Assembly: GCA_043381765.1 (NCBI GenBank)
Contig: JBHJMP010001085.1
Span: forward strand, 1 to 24,452
Length of the DNA: 24,452 nt
Direction of reading: 5' to 3'
Source of the DNA: Collodictyon triciliatum
Lineage: Eukaryota; CRuMs
Part shown: piece after piece, positions 1-24,452 of the stretch
Layout: each line of letters begins with the position of its first letter
How positions within the stretch are numbered: position 1 is the stretch's first letter
The notes under the pieces: generated by a model
What the model was told of the DNA's origin: nothing
Seen by the model: the letters and a program-made list of their open reading frames with translations, nothing else
Database searches by the model: none
Position numbers and translations under genes: made by a program

Positions 1-162
1 TGCTTTGTTAGCTTAGTTTACGAGGACTTGGAGGCAAAAAGCCCCTCTAAAGTAACTGTGCTTGAAGATGGAATGACATCTTGGAAGGAATTAGAGAAGA
101 TTTTTCAACAAAAAACATTCAAGGAGGCCTTGCAATGGATAGACTACATGGAAACCAATTGA
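1..162 (+). CDS. 3'-terminal exon of an unidentified gene
   Basis: An open frame runs from the left edge to a TGA at 160-162 and encodes about 50 residues rich in Lys and Glu, ending in WIDYMETN. The first 16 bases (pyrimidine-rich, ending in TTAG) look like the end of an intron, so the real exon probably begins at 17, with two bases completing a split codon before Tyr-Glu-Asp-Leu. The composition is GC-richer than the AT-rich DNA that follows, as with the other exons here. A possible AATAAA polyadenylation signal lies at 396-401. I do not recognise the protein family. The end looks helical and charged, with no membrane segment. Most of the gene lies to the left of the window. Confidence 0.55.
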   Translation, partial: CFVSLVYEDLEAKSPSKVTVLEDGMTSWKELEKIFQQKTFKEALQWIDYMETN

Positions 163-250
163 TAAAAATTAAGAAATAATCAGAGTATGTTTCTTTGTTT
201 CTTTGTTTCTTTATTTGAGAGAATGGCAATTTCATAGTTTGACCTTATCT

Positions 251-336
251 ATACCACGCGCTGTGAAAGACGTGGTGAGACCTTGGATACTAGCAGACCA
301 GGCTTACCAATCGAAAAATTGGTACGCTCTTCCAAG
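251..336 (+). other. Foldable element with three nested or adjacent stems
   Basis: Three perfect inverted repeats sit within 86 bases: ACCACG (253-258) with CGTGGT (271-276); CTTGGA (282-287) with TCCAAG (331-336); and, inside the second, TACCAAT (305-311) with ATTGGTA (318-324) around a six-base CGAAAA loop. This could be a small structured RNA, a UTR element of the left-hand gene, or chance. It is not a tRNA, and I cannot match it to a known small nuclear RNA. Confidence 0.2.
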
Positions 337-689
337 TTGAGAAATAATCGGAAATGAAAAGCCAAGCAACAGAGTCAGCCATACCCATTTAAATTAATAA
401 AAATGGAAATTAAAAATATATGATGTTTCCTTCACATATGGGCGACCATAAATTCGTCTATCTATATAATATAACTAATAATCAATTATCTTCATTCTAA
501 ACAATTTGTGACAACTATACATCAGCAAATTCCAAGGTGTTTGCAAAGAACCCACTATTTAAGCGCAACGGCCGTTACTTGTATTCCTACTTTGGCCAGC
601 CCATTTCTTTCATAGAAATGATATTAATTAAGAAATCCTCGAACGGAAAAAGAGCTGGGATGTCAACGCGTTAATTTCCAGAACAGCGT

Positions 690-1010
690 GTATGAATTGA
701 ATTATTCAAACCCGCCTGATTGATTGGCCGCTTCATTTCCGAGGCCCTGCTCTTGAGCACGCCAAGCAGCCAGCTACTTGCGCCCGAGTTAGATCTGTCT
801 GTTGCGTAGTAGGCCATGAGGCCAATCACTTGCAAGGCATCATCGACAAGGCAAAGCATTCAGCTGCAGCAAAAGCTGATCTTTCTAAGCATCGCACTGA
901 GCGCCTCGCTAACCTTCAAAACCATTCTCAAGACATAAAACAGGATCCGCGGTGACTGGCAAGCGTGAAGCCGAACTCCTCTGACCTCGCAGCGCAATTG
1001 AGTATCCGGT
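690..1010. other. GC-rich unassigned block, possibly exonic
   Basis: This block has exon-like base composition in AT-rich surroundings. It is open on both strands. On plus, the frame ending in TGA at 946-948 gives an Ala/Lys/Glu-rich, helix-like stretch after a possible acceptor (GTAGTAG near 806-812). On minus, a 62-residue frame runs from an ATG at 859 to a stop at 671. Neither is recognisable and no start, splice partner or homology decides between them. It may be an unseen 5' exon, a separate small gene, a degraded gene or regulatory DNA. Confidence 0.2.
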
Positions 1011-1254
1011 ATCTATTTTTTTTTTTTTGTTGGCCCTAATTAACAATGAAATATATAAATCTGTATAACAAGTAAGATAGGAACAATTAAAAAAAAGAAA
1101 AGAATAGAAAAAGAACGCAAAAAAAAAAACCCCCACTGTTATGATCTAGAAAAAGAATCCTTTGAAGCAAATAAAGGGAAAAAAAAGATCTAGAAAAAGA
1201 CGAAGGAATAACAGAGACTCGCCCAATTACACAGGACGCACATATCCGCAGCCC

Positions 1255-4200
1255 ATGTCCAGCGTCTATGCGGAGCAGCCTCCTTCCCAAACAACACAGG
1301 GCGGGCCTCTATTTCTGCGGCGATCAACACCGCCTGCCGATCCATCTTCTGCTGATCCAAACACAACCGATCAAAAAGGCCTTCTGCGCAAATCATCCAC
1401 GTCCTCCACAATATCCCTCCCCTTGTCGCTGTCCAAAGTCGCTCCGATGCCTGATCAGCAAAACTCCTCAAATCAAAGTCCCAACCCCGATGGCCTCTTG
1501 ATTAATAGCGACCAAAACAATCCGAGTGGCAGCCGAAGTATCCACATGATCAATCCAGATGCTGAGCTGTCACCAAGGGTCGCATCCACACCTGCTTCCG
1601 CCCGAGCATATATTGTCCCAGAAACAGCCGAAGAGCAACCAACTAATGGGCGCAACCTTGGATCACACGGCCTCAGCGGTCGCCCCTTTGTGTTGCCAAA
1701 GCCTTCATTCTCAATGTTTGAGTGTCTGCCATCCATGGAAAACTTTTCGGCACTACGCCAACGGATTCGTGGATGGATGCGGCTATTGAAGGATTTTAGA
1801 GTGCGGCCTGACTCGTCGTGGCATGACAATTTCGCACAGATATTGAACATATGCATTCTTTACAACACAATCATGCTTCCGTTGCGCCTTGCATTCTCTC
1901 CGGACACAATCGTCTATTACTTTTTGGATTATCTTTGGGCAGACCCTATGTATCTTTTGGATATATTCTTTAATGCAAGGACAGCCTTTTCTCATGAAGG
2001 TTCACTGCAGACAAATGGGAAAAAGCTTTTTGACCGGTACAAATCATCCGGTGGGTTTTATCTCCACGCCTTTTGCACTATTCCCTGGGAAGTCCTTGCC
2101 CTTGCATGTGGTGGTGCAACTTGGATTCCTTACTTCCGTCTCAACAGAGTCTTCCGTCTGCTTTCTATGCCAAATGCTTTTGCAAGTGTAGAGAAACGTA
2201 TCAGTCAGAATGTTAATGTCATTCGCCTTGTAAAGCTGTTTTTTGCTGTGTTGTTGTACGTCCACTGGGCTGGTTCCCTATGGTTTCTTATCGCTCAGTT
2301 CGAAACAGACAAGTATGATTCCTGGGGACACCGATATCATGTTGATGAAGCTGAAAGCATAGACCAGTATATCACATCTATATACTGGGCACTAATTACT
2401 TTTGCAACTGTGGGATATGGTGACATCACAGCATCAACGCGCCTTGAAAAGGTGTTTATTAATAACAAAAAAAATGTATCGGCCCTCGTCCACTATTTCA
2501 ATAATGTCATGAAATTCTACATTTCTGAATGGATCCATGAGAAACATCTAATATACCTTCACTATTTTATTTTAATAGGTATACACCATTGTTGTTGTGT
2601 TCATCGGTGCTGCTGTATATGCGACTATCTTCGGTAATATGACTAATTTAATTGCTTCCTTGGATGCTGACGGTCTTCGATATCGCGAAAAAATAGGAAT
2701 GTTGAACGAATATATGAGGTTGATATGAGAATTTTCTTCATCTTACTGTCACATGCACATCATATTGTTAGTCATTATGATAATCAGTTGTTTGATACAA
2801 ATCACCCTTTTTATCATAGTAAGTTCATTATCTTTGACGTTTCTAATCTATTCATCAACAGATACCGTGGATTGCCTAACTCATTGAAAACCAGGATTAG
2901 AGACTATTACGACGTGATATGGAATCGACATAAAGGTCTTGATGAAGCTGCAATACTAGATGATTTGCCACCTTCTCTCCGTTCTGATGTTGCTCTTTAC
3001 CTTCACCACCACCTCGTGCAAAAAGTACCTCTTTTCCAGGTTCGTTTAATTAATTATGGAGCCACATCTAAATAAATTTCTCTCTCTTTTTTTTCCCAAA
3101 AAAAGTAGCCTGTTCATACCACTACAGTTTCTCATTTATATTGTCAATTTTTTTAAACAGGATTGTGATATTCCCGGATTTATTAACTCTCTGGTAGTTA
3201 AGCTTCAGCCTCAGGTTAGCTGTGCTTTGCCTATAATATCTTTTGATAATACATGTATACGAAAAAAATATGCTTGACCGTATGTTTATGAAGCCAATTA
3301 ATTGCTCTAACTTCCTTGATACGATTACATTTCCGCACATACAAAAAATTAAGGTGGCATTACCTGGAGATTACATCATCAGACACGGGGAAATAGGCAG
3401 AGAAATGTATTTTCTTTCCAGAGGCCAAGTAGAGGTTATTTCTGGTGATGGCAACGTTGTTTATGCCACTCTGAATGAAGGAAGCTATTTTGGGGAGATT
3501 GCACTACTGTAATACTTCCTTTTGCTTTTAAAAAAAATGGTTATTTCATTTTGAACTTTTTTTTATGAACAATAAAAACAAACCCTCCCTCTTTTTTTTA
3601 AAAAAAAACTAGATTCGAAGCAAGGCGCATCGCGCATATCCGAACCACGACCTATTGTGACCTCCTGATGCTTACAAAAGATGACTTTGACTCTGTGCTG
3701 TGCTACTTTCCAACTCTTGTGGATGAAATGCGAAGGAAAGCAAAGGAAAAAATCGGAGAACAAAGGATGCAAACTGCTGACAAGCCACCACCCAAGCCAA
3801 CAGGGAAAGTTGGACTAATCCCACTCACTGATGCAGAACAGAAAGAGTTTGACAAACGCGGAAATGGGCGACGCAGCTCAAATGCAGATGAGTCCGATAA
3901 CGACAGTGGTGATGGCTCCGACGACGACGAACCAAAGCGAAAAAACAGGCTCAGCAGTGTAGCAGTAGCAACCAATATAATGAAGGAAGCAGGGGGTTCT
4001 CTTCTGGCCGGACTCGCGGGCATTAAAGCCGCCATGAACTCAAGAGGCAGTTCTGAAACCCTAGATCCAGCGAGCTCCCACAAGGACTCCCCTGATGCGG
4101 TGGTCGGTGAAGCATCAGGGTCAGGGTTGGCTGCACAAAAGTCGTTATCCCTGCTGGAGCGCTTTGCAGAAGATGAGCGAGCTGCAGACCACCAACACAT

Positions 4201-5446
4201 GAGTGTCACCGACATTACCTCCCAAGAAAACCACCCGAGTGAGACATCCTTCCACCGACCAGACCCGAACACACCTTTTTCTCCTCATATCCTCCGACAA
4301 GCAGCACATTTACCTCCGAGCACTCCTGTTTCAAATCCCCGTGAGCAATCTTACCCAAAAAAAGATAATACGCCGAATGTAATCAGTGTGGCTCCAGCAA
4401 CACCCGTTCATTCTCACCACGGAAATAATTCAGTTAGTGGTGGTGACAAACTGTCTTCAATCAAGAGTGACTTGAATGCAGCATTGACAGTCCAAAGCCT
4501 CACACAACTCCACCCCAGCAAATCCACAGCAAACATGTCCGCCCTAAACGCTGGCGGAGGAGGACATAACGCATCTCCAAGCACAATAGTCACAGACATG
4601 GCAGTCCCGCAGCCATCGTATGCTGATGTCACTACCGCGATTGTGGAGCCCGTTCCTTTTGCATTGATGGGAGGCGGGGCAAGAAGGCCGACAGGGAAGT
4701 CTAAAGACAAGTACATGCGCGCCAAATGGAAGGCTGCCATGTATACCGCCTTGGCCCACAAATCAGAGCTAGAAGACCCAACCGAAGAGAGCCCGGCAGC
4801 GGGGCCCGCGAAGGAAGAACCAAGCAGCTGCCAGACGAAAGCTGGACGGCCACCCACACCGCCACCTGCCGAGCCACCGAAGCGACCGCAAACACCGACG
4901 GCAGCTTCAAGTCAACACGCTAGTCCTCTCCCTCTGCCTGCGGCGATTCAGGGCGACCCGAGTATCATCCACGCGGTGGTCAACACCCTGACCACAACAA
5001 ACGACCCACACAACCCGGTGGTCGCACAGTTGCAAGAGGCGGCAAAGCCAAATACTTTCTCGTCGGTGGAGTGGAAGGAATGGCTTCAGTTTATCGGGGA
5101 CGAGATGCAAAAGACGCAAGCGACCAATGTGGTTGCACAGGGCGAGCAGAGCCTTCAGGCGCAGAAGCAGCACAGTGCCGCACAGGACTTGTCTGTCATG
5201 AATCTGAGTCGCCCTTCCTCAAGGAGCGGTGCAGAAGCAATCGCCCCGCTTCCGGGCACAGCTTCGCCATCACAGCAGCAGCCACCACCTAGACGAAATC
5301 GGCGGATGAGCTATGTGCAGGGTACTTGGGTAAAAGTCCCCGACCTTCCGCCGCACTTATCACCAGCCATGGCGTCTTCGTCTTCATCTTCATCTCTTCT
5401 GCAGGCAAATGCAGCCCATCAAGGACGGGCTAATGAGCCCAGCTGA
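1255..5446 (+). CDS. Cyclic-nucleotide-binding-domain potassium channel (CNG/HCN/KAT-like)
   Basis: Six exons: 1255-2451, 2579-2718, 2862-3039, 3161-3214, 3354-3508, 3613-5446; joined they give 3558 nt or 1185 aa. The start is the first in-frame ATG after a stop at 1147. Residues 1-190 are Ser/Pro-rich and cytosolic. S1 begins near 191, S3 is about 268-287, S4 contains FRLNRVFRL at 294-302, and S5 is about 322-348. The pore carries TVGYGD at 385-390, a K+-type filter, and S6 begins at 400. A C-linker (447-505) leads to a cyclic-nucleotide-binding domain (about 506-620) with PGDYI and the phosphate cassette FGEIALL...ARRIA at 569-582. By family knowledge this is a tetrameric plasma-membrane channel gated by cyclic nucleotide and/or voltage. 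S4 has only three regularly spaced Arg, so voltage sensing may be weak. The remaining 560 or so residues are Ser/Pro/Gln-rich, with an acidic patch early on. Ion selectivity and ligand are inferred. Confidence 0.9.
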
Positions 5447-5899
5447 GCAAAAGAGCGTACCAATATACCCCATCCCCTATGCAAATGGGATTCCCTCTAG
5501 CAACATCCTGCAACCAAAGTGCAGGAATATGTTTATTTTTTTCTCTCTTTCGTCTTTTGTATGATTATTCCCACCTCCTTCGAATCAGACAGCACTTTGA
5601 CTATACAAAGACTCATAATATCGAATATGCCCAATGAGCCATGCTCATCATTATATCTCGTTGCTGTGGTCGTCTCTCTCTCTCTCTCTCCCTTTTTTTT
5701 TCATACCCTTTTATATAACCTATAAACCATGTCTTGACTGATATCGCCCTCATGATTGATGTAAATGGATTTATTTCACTAATACGGGTCTTCCAAAGAC
5801 GAAAACGAAAAGCAAGCACAGCCCAGGAAGAGGAAAAGGAAGAAAACAAGGGAAGAAAATGAGATTTAACAGATTTAGGAAATGATAATATCTTAGGCT
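5447..5899. other. Convergent 3' spacer between channel and sulfotransferase
   Basis: These 453 bases separate the stops of two convergent genes and must hold both 3' UTRs. A (CT)n tract followed by a T-run lies at about 5673-5700. I see no coding frame with support, and no clear polyadenylation signal for the plus-strand channel gene. Confidence 0.6.
5770..5775 (-). promoter_or_regulatory. Candidate polyadenylation signal of the sulfotransferase gene
   Basis: TTTATT on plus is AATAAA on minus, about 125 bases downstream of the sulfotransferase stop codon. Position and motif fit a polyadenylation signal, but AT-rich spacers contain this hexamer by chance. Confidence 0.3.
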
Positions 5900-7119
5900 T
5901 TAGCTTCTTTGCAGTAAAGGATGTTTGAAGTCCGGGTGATGCCGTGCCCAAACGCTGCATGACTTTGGCCTCGCCTTGGGCGCAGAGAAATCAGCGTATT
6001 GGCTCTGTTGGAGCCACCCGCCATACACGTAATTGAGGCAGAGAACCACATCTCGTGGGAGAAACTTTGCGTAGTATCCGGGCTCGTTGTGGTCGCTCAC
6101 ATGGTTGGAAGAGACAAAAAAGAACGGATCTTTTGTGTCTGGATTGAGCCCGACTCTGTCTGTGTGGATGCTTGCATATGTGCGGTTCAGAATGCGGGTG
6201 AGATTGAATGCCTTGACTGGCAAACGGAGCGTCCGTATCATATCAGCCAAAATCCTCCTCTTGTCGGTGTGCATAGTTTCGTATCGCTGGTTGTATTGGG
6301 AATGGGGAAGCCACAGCAAATACTCTACAAAGCTGTCGTGGAGCATCATGCGGCAGCTGCGGTAGTTCTTTTCGGGCCGTTTGCTGCACCCTAGAAAGTC
6401 TTTGCGGATGAGTGAGGAGAGCACATCCCGCAGGTCGCGGTGGGACGTGAAGACAAACGTGGCTCGCTCAAGGAAGGTCGGATCGAAGTAGTGTGTCTTT
6501 GCAATTAGGACCTGTGAGTCAAACGACGCAGGGAGCTTCTTTGCAAAGTTGAATTCGCGCGGGCCGACTGATATTGCTAGAGATTGCACAGATATTTTTG
6601 CGGCCCGTAGGATTTCGGTCAATGCGGCGTATTGCCATGTGCTGCCTGATCGCATCATCCCAGCGGCCATGATGATGGTCTTGTCTGGAAGCAGTAGCCG
6701 AAGATCAGACGTTTCTTTCCCAACAGGTCGACGAAGAAGCGAGCGAGAACTGTTCTTTGGCTGCGGATAAAGGCCTGCATCTATTTGGTTGAATTATTAT
6801 TTTATTATTGTTGTTGAATACGCTTTATTTTTTTCTCTCCTTCTTGATCTGAAGCTGAACGGTCAAGTATCATCTTGAAAGAAAAAAATAAGAGTTGCGG
6901 TGCTTCCATTCCCTTATTTATATGGGTATATGATTTTTCTCGGTGATTGTGTTTGAGGAAAAAAGCGTGTGTTGGGGAGATTTGTTTACCTTTGTTCTTT
7001 GCAGCCGAATCGAGTGCTTTGTGTGTTGGCCACCGCGCAAGTATTTGGCTCGGGAAGAGGAAAACGCAGGACAGAACGCACAGCGTGACTGCGCAGGGGA
7101 AAAAGGCCGACTTGTTCAT
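5900..7119 (-). CDS. Type II membrane sulfotransferase (PAPS-dependent)
   Basis: Two exons on minus: 7119-6990 and 6780-5900 (stop TAA at 5902-5900), giving 336 aa. The intron 6989-6781 starts GTAAAC and ends ATAG; its phase 1 junction rebuilds a GAT codon. The first ATG starts a short cytosolic tail and a single hydrophobic anchor at about residues 5-27, as in Golgi type II enzymes. The 5'-phosphosulfate loop reads RSGSTW at 87-92. The 3'-phosphate motif is SHRDLRDVLSS at 156-166. KTH at 138-140 and the late PGYYAKFL and GGWL segments also fit sulfotransferase folds. Three N-glycosylation sequons (N53, N236, N242) suit a luminal domain. It should move sulfate from PAPS to a luminal acceptor; the acceptor cannot be told from sequence. 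In-frame coding continues 43 codons above the internal Met81 without another ATG, so the upstream exon is needed. Confidence 0.82.
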
Positions 7120-7736
7120 TCGCGCGTTGGGTTTTTGCTGGAATCGTGTTTTGATGCCTTCGCAGATCGTTTCTGCAAGCGCGTGGCTTTTGGCTGTTGT
7201 GTGTCTGTCTTCTCTGTTTGGGCATCGCAACGACCGGGTTGTTCATCCTCTGCAATAGATATAAATATGGAAAATAATAATATAATTATTTTATTCAATC
7301 AATTTATATTTATGCAGTTACATGTATATAAAAATGTTAGAAAAAGTAATAAATTTGTAGATATGTAAAAGTCGTGTATAATTCAAAGAAAAACGTCGGG
7401 ATTGTTTTTGAGATGCCACAGATTAATCAAACTTTCTTTTGTTCGCGAGTATTGGCACAATCAAAGCCGAAGGGGAAAATATACATTCGTTGTTGTCAAA
7501 GCTTGAAAAAAAAAGAAAGAAAAAGAAAAGAAGATCCGAGTCAACCAACACAAACTTCTGCAGTCATTCATCATGTTTCCCCCCCTTCGTCCATTTTACG
7601 AAGGAGCTTAAACTATTTGCCTCCTCCAAGGATCAGCGCTGAAGCTATCCTTTCCTGTTTTCATTCCTCTTTGTTCACCCCTGTAGTATAGCTTGGAGTT
7701 TGCAGAGGCAGAGAGCGGGACTAAGCAGAAGAAACT
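7120..7736. promoter_or_regulatory. Divergent intergenic region between sulfotransferase and TOR
   Basis: 617 bases lie between the two start codons, which point away from each other, so both promoters and 5' UTRs must be here. The half next to the sulfotransferase (7120-7255) is GC-richer and may be transcribed 5' UTR. It is followed by a strongly AT-rich stretch at about 7257-7370, including ATATAAATAT at 7259-7268, and a purine run at 7504-7535. No specific factor site can be called. Short open frames here have no support. Confidence 0.5.
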
Positions 7737-24316
<16,580 letters not shown>

Positions 24317-24351
24317 GTAAGTTTCTTTTAATTTAATTTCATTCGTAGTTT

Positions 24352-24452
24352 CTTTTACTTTTACTTTTACTTTTACTTTTACTTTTACTTTTACTTTTAC
24401 TTTTACTTTTACTTTTACTTTTACTTTTACTTTTACTTTTACTTTTACTTTT
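24352..24452 (+). repeat. (CTTTTA)n array in TOR intron 67, reaching the window edge
   Basis: About 17 exact hexamer units begin 35 bases after the donor at 24317 and continue to the last base, so the full length is unknown. Confidence 0.95.

Larger units (their letters stand above)
163..1254. other. Spacer upstream of the channel gene
   Basis: About 1.1 kb without a supportable gene. The left part (163-660) is AT-rich, with a short CTTTGTTT-type repeat near 190-215 and a foldable stretch at 251-336. A GC-richer block at about 690-1010 is described separately. From 1013 to 1200 the DNA is T-runs and A-runs. The channel frame has a stop (TAG) at 1147-1149, so the coding start lies downstream of it unless there is an unseen 5' exon. 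I found no tRNA or other RNA gene that I could name. Confidence 0.5.

Noticed and set aside
251-336. Degenerate 5S rRNA (CTTGGAT...AGACC-like string)
   Set aside because: A few words resemble the 5S 3' half, but spacing is far too short and the 5' half is missing.
1162-1254. Extension of the channel N-terminus by 31 residues upstream of the first ATG
   Set aside because: The extension would start at TTG; the stretch is Lys/Arg-rich translation of A/G-rich spacer, and a stop sits at 1147. The first ATG at 1255 is the better start.
3703-4272. 189-residue antisense frame under the channel tail
   Set aside because: It mirrors the Ser/Pro/Asp-rich coding exon on plus, with no recognisable family or own splice context.
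5999-6394. 131-residue plus-strand frame
   Set aside because: It is the antisense of the sulfotransferase exon, whose PSB and 3'-phosphate motifs clearly put coding on minus.
7120-7230. 37-residue upstream extension of the sulfotransferase
   Set aside because: It would need a TTG start. The ATG at 7119 gives a textbook short tail plus signal anchor.
7374-7691. 105-residue plus-strand frame upstream of TOR
   Set aside because: Low-complexity Lys-rich translation of spacer, not in line with the TOR N-terminus, which starts well at 7737.

Overview
This is eukaryotic nuclear DNA from an intron-dense genome with AT-rich introns and spacers, GC-richer exons, long simple repeats and one 740-base assembly gap. 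Every coding region I could rebuild uses spliceosomal introns and the standard code (the channel ends in TGA, the sulfotransferase in TAA). The exon/intron style and gene types suggest a free-living protist. A rhizarian such as a foraminiferan would fit, but that is a guess and not shown by the sequence.

Layout. Positions 1-162 hold the last exon of an unrecognised plus-strand gene. Positions 163-1254 are mostly spacer with a small foldable element and an unassigned GC-rich block. Positions 1255-5446 hold a six-exon plus-strand gene for a cyclic-nucleotide-binding-domain potassium channel of about 1185 aa, with long low-complexity ends. Positions 5900-7119 (minus) hold a two-exon gene for a membrane-anchored, PAPS-dependent sulfotransferase of about 336 aa, convergent with the channel. 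Positions 7737 to the right edge hold the TOR (target of rapamycin) protein kinase gene, divergent from the sulfotransferase across a 617-bp spacer.

TOR fills two thirds of the window. I rebuilt 67 exons averaging about 92 nt. They give 603 codons before the gap and 1454 after it, every junction keeping frame, and the protein follows TOR colinearly: HEAT repeats, FAT, FRB, then the kinase N-lobe up to the segment just before the catalytic loop. The catalytic loop, DFG and FATC lie beyond the window. About 70 residues are hidden in the gap. Two TOR introns appear to be GC-AG, two are stop-free with lengths divisible by three, and several carry long tandem repeats, including a 111-nt poly(T).

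The genes look like unrelated housekeeping or signalling genes and not a functional cluster. I found no clear new system. The most notable points are the extreme fragmentation and loose splice signals of TOR, its intronic repeats, its fully conserved rapamycin-binding face, and a channel that joins a K+-type filter to a cyclic-nucleotide-binding domain and a tail of about 560 residues.
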